A stretch of 12,162 nt of DNA from an uncultured Eubacteriales bacterium (GTDB lineage: Bacteria; Bacillota; Clostridia; Oscillospirales; Acutalibacteraceae), in contig ONSE01000033.1 in NCBI GenBank assembly GCA_900320415.1, positions 1 to 12,162 of the forward strand. Direction: 5' to 3'. The position numbers were made by a program, and so were the translations under genes. The notes below the pieces were generated by a model, which saw only the letters and a list, made by a program, of their open reading frames with translations, made no database searches and was not told where the DNA came from. Below, one piece after another: positions 7,366 through 12,162 of this stretch (positions are counted from its first letter, which is position 1; each line of letters starts with the position of its first letter).

Positions 7366-9042
7366 TCATCTTTTGATGGAATAGGTTCTCTCGTCAGCCG
7401 CCTTGATAAAGGAAATCAGGCCCCAGCAGCCGATGATACTCGAGCCGCCCGCGCTGATGAAGGGGAAGGTAACGCCCGTGAGGGGGAGCAGGTCGGTCGC
7501 TCCGAAGATGTTCAGTGTGAGCTGCACGACCAGCAGACCCGCCGCGCAGCAGGCGGAAATGGAATAGAAGGTGCTGCGGCTGCGTGTGGTGATGGCTCTC
7601 GCGTAGACCACGAGGAGCGCCACCGCGAGGGCGAGGGTGATCGCCACGATGATGCCCATTTCCTCGGCGACCAGACCGAAAACAAGGTCGCTTTCGGAGG
7701 CGGCGACCTGCTTGAGGAAGCCGTTGCCGACGCCGACGCCGAACAGTCCGCCGCTTGCGATAAAGGTCAGCACATGGGTCTGCTGATAGCCCGTATCCTG
7801 GGCGTATTCCCAGACGTGGCGGTAAGCCTTGAAGCGGTTGGCGACGTAGGGCATGAACCGGATGGCAAAGACCGCGCCGAATACCGCCGCCGAAACCGCG
7901 AGAATGATGGTTTTGAAGTCACCCGAGCGCATAAACGCGATCAGAAGGAAGGTGACGAAGAAAATCAGCGCCGTGCCGAGGTCGCGCATGATCGCGAGCA
8001 GGCCAACGCAGACGACGGAGAAGCCGATGAAGATGAATAGGTCTTTCTTGGTGTTCAGCTTGTCAAGGGCGCCCGCGCCGATCAATATGTAGATCACCTT
8101 GACCAGCTCGGAGGGCTGGAAGGACAGCGGGCCGATATAGATCCAGTTTGCCGCGCCGTTGGTGACCTTACCGAACACAATACTCACGGCGAGCAGTCCG
8201 ACCGCGCCGATCATCAGCGGCAGGCGGAAGCGGTAGAGCGTGTCGGGTTTCTCGATGAGCTTGATGATAATACAGAAGAGGGCGAAGCCCACGACGGTGG
8301 AAATCAGCTGCATATACGCCGAATGCTCGTATTGCCGCGCGAGAAGTATCGTGCCGATTCCCGAGAGAAAGAGCGCCAGCGCCTCCAGCTCAAAGGTGGC
8401 GCGCCGCAGAATGAAATAGCTGATACAGAAGAGTCCCCAGTTCGCCAGCGTGACCGCGCCGAAAATCATGAGGGGGTTGAGCAGGTTTTTGCCGTCGTTC
8501 CAGTAGACCGCCTCGACAGTCATAAAGAAATGAAAGAGCGTGATCATCAGCATCAGCTTCCACGACTTGACCGCGGGCTTGTTGACGGGGTTCTTGAAGA
8601 ACCACTTCGACTCCAGCGCCTCGTCGTACTCGTCGCCGCGCAGGAACTGGAATTCGGAGTTTCCGACGCGGATGATGTCGTTGATCAGCACCTGTGTCCT
8701 GTCGGTCACCTTCCGTCCGTTGACAAAGGTGCCGTGTACGCTCTCGGTGTCGTTGATCAGCCAGCCCTCGTCGCGGCGCAGAAGCACCGCGTGTACCTTT
8801 GATACTCCGGGATCGTTGACGACGATGTCGTTGGAGCGTTTTCTGCCGATGGAGTTTTCCCAGAACAGCACGGGGATTTTTTCAAAGGTGCGCGTGTTCA
8901 TCAGGGTGACGAGCGGTTTTTCGGGACGCCGTCTTCTTCTCATGGCGGCGTAGAGCTGATATACAATGAAAATCGCGTAAAGAGGCATCAGCACACGCAG
9001 CGCCACAACGCCAACGTCGAAAACAACCGAAAAATCAAACAC
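7366..9042 (-). CDS. FHA domain fused to FtsW/RodA/SpoVE-family peptidoglycan glycosyltransferase
   Basis: Predicted SEDS glycosyltransferase that polymerises lipid II, here carrying a phosphothreonine-binding module. With the GTG start at 9042 it has 558 residues. Order: membrane segment about 12-33; RRRRR at 35-39, placing what follows in the cytoplasm; FHA domain about 44-135 with G66-R67, SKVH at 81-84 and N108-G109, all three conserved spots; then a multi-pass SEDS region from about 163. SEDS signatures: NWIYIGPLSFQPSE (299-312), RDLGTA (353-358), GGLFGVGVGNG (431-441), SESD with D452 at the place of the essential Asp of RodA as I recall it, AEEMG, and LPLTGVTFPFISAGGSS (519-535). The GTG is chosen over an upstream ATG at 9177 because that ATG lies upstream of a well-formed promoter, and GAGGTG sits 6 bases before the GTG. 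First gene of an operon with the class B PBP. SEDS assignment is sure; which subfamily (RodA, FtsW or SpoVE) is not. Confidence 0.93.
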   Translation of the reverse strand: MFDFSVVFDVGVVALRVLMPLYAIFIVYQLYAAMRRRRRPEKPLVTLMNTRTFEKIPVLFWENSIGRKRSNDIVVNDPGVSKVHAVLLRRDEGWLINDTESVHGTFVNGRKVTDRTQVLINDIIRVGNSEFQFLRGDEYDEALESKWFFKNPVNKPAVKSWKLMLMITLFHFFMTVEAVYWNDGKNLLNPLMIFGAVTLANWGLFCISYFILRRATFELEALALFLSGIGTILLARQYEHSAYMQLISTVVGFALFCIIIKLIEKPDTLYRFRLPLMIGAVGLLAVSIVFGKVTNGAANWIYIGPLSFQPSELVKVIYILIGAGALDKLNTKKDLFIFIGFSVVCVGLLAIMRDLGTALIFFVTFLLIAFMRSGDFKTIILAVSAAVFGAVFAIRFMPYVANRFKAYRHVWEYAQDTGYQQTHVLTFIASGGLFGVGVGNGFLKQVAASESDLVFGLVAEEMGIIVAITLALAVALLVVYARAITTRSRSTFYSISACCAAGLLVVQLTLNIFGATDLLPLTGVTFPFISAGGSSIIGCWGLISFIKAADERTYSIKR

Positions 9043-9048
9043 TCCCCT

Positions 9049-9054
9049 CACCTC
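9049..9054 (-). promoter_or_regulatory. Ribosome binding site fixing the GTG start of the FHA-SEDS gene
   Basis: GAGGTG on the minus strand, 6 bases before the GTG at 9042. It lies about 28 bases downstream of the predicted -10 element. It supports a 558-residue protein and argues against the longer reading from 9177. Confidence 0.75.
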
Positions 9055-9081
9055 TTTCTTTTCGATAATTATACATATTAC

Positions 9082-9110
9082 ATCATACCGCAAATGGCAT
9101 AAAATGTCAA
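9082..9110 (-). promoter_or_regulatory. Sigma-A-like promoter of the FHA-SEDS/PBP operon
   Basis: Minus strand: a consensus -35 TTGACA (9110-9105), a 17-base spacer, and -10 TATGAT (9087-9082). The expected start point is near 9075, giving a leader of about 33 bases ahead of the GTG at 9042. One of the clearest promoters in the window. Confidence 0.85.
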
Positions 9111-9138
9111 GGATATGCGCGGCGCGGTCAATTTTTTC

Positions 9139-9167
9139 TTGCATTTTGCCGCGGGGGAGGCTATAAT
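9139..9167 (+). promoter_or_regulatory. Sigma-A-like promoter of the C_GCAxxG_C_C gene
   Basis: Plus strand: -35 TTGCAT (9139-9144), a 17-base spacer, and a perfect -10 TATAAT (9162-9167). The expected start is near 9174, about 32 bases ahead of the ATG at 9206. It is back to back with the minus-strand promoter, with 28 bases between the two -35 boxes. Confidence 0.82.
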
Positions 9168-9205
9168 CTATATACATTTAATTAACAGTGAGAAGGGTGA
9201 CTGCA

Positions 9206-9586
9206 ATGACAAAAGGCGATTTGGCAAAACAGAATTTCGGGAACGGCTGCAACTGCGCGCAGGCGGTGCTGCTGGCGTTCTGCGAGGACTACGGAATGGA
9301 CAGACAGACGGCGATGATGGTTGCCGCGTCCTTCGGCTCGGGAATGGGCGGTCTGCGCGAGACCTGCGGCACCGTGACGGGCGCCAATATGGTCATCGGG
9401 CTGGCAAAGGGTAAAAACCGCGCCCGGGCAAACGCCGTTTTCCGCGAGTTTGCCGCCCGCTTCAGGGAGAAAAACGGCTCCCTCGTCTGCCGCGAGCTGC
9501 TTGCCGCGCGCGTCAAGACGCGTCTGACCTGCGCCGACCTCTGCAAGGACGCGGGCGATCTGCTCGAGGAGCTGCTGGCGGATTGA
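9206..9586 (+). CDS. Small C_GCAxxG_C_C-family Cys-rich protein
   Basis: A 126-residue soluble protein without signal peptide, matching the C_GCAxxG_C_C family, whose function is unknown to me beyond a suspected redox or metal role. Seven cysteines are present: C15 and C17 (GCNCAQAVL), C26, C54 in the core block FGSGMGGLRETCGTVTGA (43-60), C95, C109 and C113. The glycine-rich block and the paired Cys near each end are the family signature; the family's GCA appears here as CGT. The ATG at 9206 is preferred to the in-frame GTG at 9188 because agaaggg (9191-9197) lies 8 bases before it. It is monocistronic, with its own promoter and a terminator 34 bases beyond the stop, and is divergent from the FHA-SEDS operon. 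In other genomes such proteins often neighbour redox or transport genes; nothing here indicates a partner. Confidence 0.82.
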   Translation: MTKGDLAKQNFGNGCNCAQAVLLAFCEDYGMDRQTAMMVAASFGSGMGGLRETCGTVTGANMVIGLAKGKNRARANAVFREFAARFREKNGSLVCRELLAARVKTRLTCADLCKDAGDLLEELLAD

Positions 9587-9619
9587 TAGCCGGCGGATGA
9601 AGCATTTCCGCAAACAACA

Positions 9620-9646
9620 ACGGAGCTGTCAAAGCGACAGCTCCGT
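9620..9646. terminator. Bidirectional terminator between the C_GCAxxG_C_C gene and the Nudix gene
   Basis: A perfect 11-bp stem, acggagctgtc (9620-9630) against gacagctccgt (9636-9646), with a 5-base loop. On the plus strand it is followed by a short ttct tract; on the minus strand by tgttgttt. It lies between two convergent genes, 34 bases after the plus-strand stop and about 130 beyond the minus-strand stop. The rest of the gap (9647-9775) shows no gene. It contains cgtttatcgcgg (9709-9720), the reverse complement of 1771-1782, possibly a decayed piece of the intergenic repeat family. Confidence 0.85.
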
Positions 9647-9775
9647 TTCTATGTGTTATGGATTCAATGATTGCTGTAATGTAAGTGCGGCACACAAATC
9701 TGACCCGCCGTTTATCGCGGCTGAGGAAGTGATCAAGCCTTTCCAAAGGAGGAGAAAAGCGCCGCCCGGTGCGTG

Positions 9776-10471
9776 TCAGGGTTTCATCAGGTGGATGGTC
9801 AGCTCCGCCTTTTCGATGATGCGCAGGTCGTTGTCATAGGAGCACAGCTTGCGCGCCTGCTGCAGATCGACCCAGATATAGCTGTCGATCTCCTCCTCCT
9901 GGATCCTCACGTTGTCCGTAAAGGCACGCGCGAGGAAGAAAACCACCCTCTTGCGGATCTTGCCGAACGGACAGTACTCGCTGATCTCGCGGAATCCCGG
10001 GGTGATGGTGACATCCAGTCCCGTTTCCTCCTTGATCTCCCGCACAGCCGTCTGCTGCTCGGTCTCTCCGTCCTCAATGTGGCCCTTCGGGAAGCTCCAG
10101 TACCTGCCGTTGTTGTTCTTGACCAGCAGGATTTTTGTATTCTGCCGCGTCTTGTAGAAGATAATGCCGCCGCAGGATTTTTCATACAGACAACGGATAG
10201 ACCTGAGCTTGATGTTCCGCAGCCTCGCGAGCCGCTTGCGCAGCTCAGGTTCATAGAACACCTCGCCGTAGGTGGAGACGATCGGGCGCTCGCCCTCCAG
10301 TCCCTCAAATTCGGCAACAGCGACCACAACGCCGTCAAAATAATCCTTCGGCTCCTTTCGCGTCACCACATAAGCGCTGCGGTTCGACGAGCCGTTTGTA
10401 CTGATGTAGGCGGAATAAAGTCCGTCGCCGATGTTGCCGAACAGCGATACCTTGACATTGTCCGCGATCAT
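9776..10471 (-). CDS. Nudix hydrolase with a pyrophosphatase-like N-terminal half
   Basis: A 231-residue cytoplasmic protein. The C-terminal half (about 97-231) is a Nudix domain that should hydrolyse a nucleoside diphosphate linked to another moiety. The box runs from G130 to L152 and fits GX5EX7REUXEEXGU exactly (E136, R144-E145, E148-E149, G151), and the preceding YWSFPKGH recalls Ap4A hydrolase-type Nudix proteins. The N-terminal half (1-96) is not a standard Nudix part. Its NGSSNRSAYV, EP, FDGVVVAV and E-rich tail resemble the DG..DAYV, EP, F.G.V.A pattern of family I inorganic pyrophosphatase with the Asp residues lost; this is my inference by eye. The ATG at 10471 has AAAGGAGG (10486-10479) 7 bases upstream, and is preferred to an ATG at 10492. 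It lies 53 bases after the DHHW gene with no terminator between, so co-transcription is likely. Confidence 0.92.
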   Translation of the reverse strand: MIADNVKVSLFGNIGDGLYSAYISTNGSSNRSAYVVTRKEPKDYFDGVVVAVAEFEGLEGERPIVSTYGEVFYEPELRKRLARLRNIKLRSIRCLYEKSCGGIIFYKTRQNTKILLVKNNNGRYWSFPKGHIEDGETEQQTAVREIKEETGLDVTITPGFREISEYCPFGKIRKRVVFFLARAFTDNVRIQEEEIDSYIWVDLQQARKLCSYDNDLRIIEKAELTIHLMKP

Positions 10472-10478
10472 GCCGCTG

Positions 10479-10486
10479 CCTCCTTT
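10479..10486 (-). promoter_or_regulatory. Ribosome binding site fixing the Nudix start
   Basis: AAAGGAGG on the minus strand, 7 bases ahead of the ATG at 10471. It lies inside the longer reading that would begin at 10492, and therefore decides for the shorter one. Confidence 0.8.
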
Positions 10487-10524
10487 CCTCATTGTCCCCT
10501 CATAATCCCAAAATCAAATAATCG

Positions 10525-11910
10525 TCAATCAAACAGCCCTGTCATGCTGTCCAGCTGCAGCTGCGCGTTCGCGCTCATGACGCCGTTGCTGAAGATCAGG
10601 TCGGTGATGCCGTTCTCCTGACAGTAGGTCTGCACACTCTTTCCGATGTTGTCACGGAAGGTGCGCAGATCCATGACGTGAACCTCGGAATAATTGTAGG
10701 TGAGATACGGCACAAACGCGTTGCCGAAGCTCTCCTTGATGACCGCCACCTTCTTGCCCGACTGTGCGCTGGGTGAGCTCGACTTGAGCACGGTGAGCGG
10801 GTTGTCGCCCGAAATAAAGATCAGATAGGTGGAATTGCCCTCGCCGAACACGCCCTCGGCATAGGGACTTTCATACTGGTACGTCTCTCCGCCCTCGGCG
10901 GTGATGTCCATCGTCACCTGATAGGGCAGCGTCCAGTAGTGTACCGTATCGGAATCCACATTGGGACAGTTGATCGAGAAGCTGCCGCGGAAGCCGTCTA
11001 CCGTCTTTTCCGTGCAGGTACTCAGATCCAGCACGGGCAGCTTGTTGGTGTCGGCAAACGCCTTGTAGCCGTAATACGCTCCCAGTCCCGTCCAGTGGTG
11101 GTCGGACTTGAAATACAGATACTCGCCGTTGTGGTCGGCAAGGTAGTTGTAAATATTGATCGGCTTGACTACGCTTGTGTTCATCTTGGAGTAAGCCGTC
11201 TTGATGTTCTGCGACTGTGAATTGGACTGCGACTCGCCCGTTTTCAGTCGGTCGGGCATATAATATTCCGCGCTCGTCGGAATCATCATGTCGTAAACCT
11301 GGATGCCGCTGAGCTTTGCCGCCAGCGTGTTGATCGTCTCCGCATAGGTCGCGGCGCTCTCGTCGCCGCCGCCGAACAGCTCAAAGCACTGTCGGTTCCA
11401 GAAGTAGTCCGAATAAATTACCTCACCCGTCGTGTTGTCATCCTTGATCACGGGCGTCTTGAAATACGTCGGTGACAAGTCGTCGCCGGCTTCCGGCTGG
11501 GTCGGCGTTTCCGCCTGCGCTGTGCCGTTCGCCGCCTCCTGCTGCTGGATCGTGTCGGTGGACACCTTCTCCTTCGGCTCCTCGGTTGAGCAGCCTCTGA
11601 ACATCATCGTGAGCAGCAGAATCACTGCCGCCAGAAGCCCGATGCCGATGAGAATAATGATTACCCTGTTGCGCATCATGCGCCTGCGCTGTGCCTCGCG
11701 CCTTCTGCGCGCGCTTGCGCTTCGGTATACCGGCCTTCCGTTCTGGACGGCCCTGCGCTGCGTCGCCGGCCGCTGTGACGCGGGTCTCTGCGGCGACGGT
11801 CGGCGGGAGGATGGGCGCTGCGATGACGGACGTGAGCCCTGTCTGCTTCTCGGCGGTTCTCTGCGTGATAAGCTTTCATCAAAATTGTCGAGGTCTGAGC
11901 GGGATACCAA
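10525..11910 (-). CDS. DHHW-family membrane-anchored SGNH-like protein
   Basis: A predicted single-pass protein of 461 residues with most of its mass outside the cell. Numbering from the TTG at 11910: an acidic start, an Arg/Pro/Ser/Gln-rich cytoplasmic stretch at about 15-80 with near-repeats of RPSSQ/RPASQ (27-52), a membrane segment at about 82-103, an acidic Gln/Thr/Pro linker, then the extracellular domain. This carries PTSAEYYMPDR (211-221), YFKSDHHWTGLGAYYGY with DHHW at 270-273, and KESFGNAFVPYL with Ser394. These fit the DHHW family, related to AlgJ/AlgX-type carbohydrate O-acetyltransferase folds, in which Asp and His of the DxHW motif and a later Ser form the triad. No MBOAT acyl carrier partner is in the window, so the reaction is unknown. 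Start: AGGGGG (11926-11921) is 10 bases from the TTG but only 1 from a GTG at 11919, so I prefer the TTG with moderate certainty. Probably co-transcribed with the Nudix gene. Confidence 0.86.
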   Translation of the reverse strand: MVSRSDLDNFDESLSRREPPRSRQGSRPSSQRPSSRRPSPQRPASQRPATQRRAVQNGRPVYRSASARRRREAQRRRMMRNRVIIILIGIGLLAAVILLLTMMFRGCSTEEPKEKVSTDTIQQQEAANGTAQAETPTQPEAGDDLSPTYFKTPVIKDDNTTGEVIYSDYFWNRQCFELFGGGDESAATYAETINTLAAKLSGIQVYDMMIPTSAEYYMPDRLKTGESQSNSQSQNIKTAYSKMNTSVVKPINIYNYLADHNGEYLYFKSDHHWTGLGAYYGYKAFADTNKLPVLDLSTCTEKTVDGFRGSFSINCPNVDSDTVHYWTLPYQVTMDITAEGGETYQYESPYAEGVFGEGNSTYLIFISGDNPLTVLKSSSPSAQSGKKVAVIKESFGNAFVPYLTYNYSEVHVMDLRTFRDNIGKSVQTYCQENGITDLIFSNGVMSANAQLQLDSMTGLFD

Positions 11911-11920
11911 AGTTGACACA

Positions 11921-11926
11921 CCCCCT
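11921..11926 (-). promoter_or_regulatory. Ribosome binding site of the DHHW gene
   Basis: AGGGGG followed by TG on the minus strand resembles AGGAGGTG with one change. Ten bases separate it from the TTG at 11910, against a single base for the GTG at 11919. It is the main reason for choosing the TTG. Confidence 0.5.
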
Positions 11927-12013
11927 GTTTTTGTCGGCTGTCATTCAGTGTCCTGCACAGCCTGTAACCTTCCATACCTTTTTGTTCTCGCGAAAAAAAC
12001 ACACATATACTGT

Positions 12014-12042
12014 ATTATACTACAAATTCCTCCCAAACACAA
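12014..12042 (-). promoter_or_regulatory. Putative promoter of the DHHW/Nudix operon
   Basis: Minus strand: -35 TTGTGT (12042-12037), a 17-base spacer, and a perfect -10 TATAAT (12019-12014). The expected start near 12007 leaves a leader of about 100 bases. In the leader, ggctgt and acagcc (on the plus strand at 11936-11941 and 11957-11962) can pair as a 6-bp stem just upstream of the ribosome site. The -35 is weak, so confidence is moderate. Confidence 0.6.
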
Positions 12043-12045
12043 CAC

Positions 12046-12162
12046 TTTTAAATCGCGGACTAAAACTTTTTTGGGGAGATGACCGTCCGTTTACGCGTTT
12101 TTTAAATCGCGGACAAAAACTTTTTGGGTGAGATGACCGTCCGTTTACGCGTTTTTTAAATC
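12046..12162. repeat. 54-bp tandem repeat, two copies and the start of a third
   Basis: Units begin with aaatcgcggac at 12050 and 12104 and with aaatc at 12158, an exact 54-base period. I counted 51 of 54 identical bases between copies 1 and 2. The array runs off the window, so its full length is unknown. Within a unit, cggac and gtccg are complementary and could form a hairpin, and each unit ends in tttacgcg followed by a T-run. The flanking ttttaaatcgcggacta is identical to 1724-1740. It sits just upstream of the DHHW promoter. No open frame of interest spans it. Confidence 0.9.

Noticed and set aside
9043..9177. N-terminal extension of the FHA-SEDS protein from an ATG at 9177
   Set aside because: The ATG lies upstream of the predicted promoter, and the added 45 residues precede a GTG with a good ribosome site.
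9773..10621. 282-codon open frame on the plus strand across the Nudix gene
   Set aside because: Shadow of the Nudix gene, whose box and ribosome site are clear; it has no recognisable motif of its own.
12046..12162. CRISPR array
   Set aside because: The 54-bp units follow each other directly with nearly identical content, so there are no unique spacers, and no cas gene is nearby.

Overview
The window looks like chromosomal DNA of a Gram-positive Clostridia member, most likely an Oscillospiraceae/Ruminococcus-like gut anaerobe. This is inferred from the style of the proteins (MetRS with two CxxC pairs and a C-terminal tRNA-binding domain, SecA with a SEC-C zinc tail, a DHHW-family protein, a C_GCAxxG_C_C-family protein), from strong AGGAGG-type ribosome sites with some GTG/TTG starts, and from sigma-A-like promoters. 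Coding DNA is visibly GC-rich; the longer intergenic gaps are AT-rich. No species can be named from the sequence alone.

Layout. Bases 1-1723 (+) hold the 3' part of metG (methionyl-tRNA synthetase), cut by the window edge. A 319-base gap (1724-2042) follows, filled with a 74-bp tandem repeat and an imperfect inverted repeat, and then tatD (2043-2807, +). A bidirectional terminator (2821-2853) separates tatD from the convergent secA (5782-2906, -). Next come two minus-strand genes in an apparent operon driven by a well-formed promoter at 9082-9110: a membrane protein joining an N-terminal membrane anchor and FHA domain to a complete FtsW/RodA/SpoVE glycosyltransferase (9042-7366), then a class B penicillin-binding protein (7326-5953). 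Divergent from them is a small Cys-rich C_GCAxxG_C_C protein (9206-9586, +) with its own promoter and terminator. The right part is a minus-strand pair: a DHHW-family membrane-anchored SGNH-like protein (11910-10525) and a Nudix hydrolase (10471-9776) whose N-terminal half resembles a decayed inorganic pyrophosphatase.

How the genes fit together. metG-tatD is a familiar Firmicutes neighbourhood (housekeeping translation and nuclease genes). SecA is the export motor. The FHA-RodA/FtsW plus PBP pair should form a peptidoglycan polymerase (glycosyltransferase plus transpeptidase) whose activity or location could be controlled by binding of the FHA domain to a phosphothreonine partner. It recalls the actinobacterial fhaB-rodA-pbpA gene cluster, but with the FHA module fused to the polymerase. 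The DHHW protein is also envelope-facing and has an Arg/Pro/Ser-rich cytoplasmic head.

The most unusual non-coding signal is a family of AT-rich intergenic repeats. An exact 17-mer is shared by the gap after metG and the right end of the window, where it lies in a 54-bp tandem array running off the edge. Related motifs occur between secA and the PBP gene and, more weakly, near 9709. No rRNA, tRNA, CRISPR array, transposase or phage gene was seen. The best candidates for something under-described are the FHA-fused RodA/PBP pair, the pseudo-pyrophosphatase-Nudix fusion and this repeat family.
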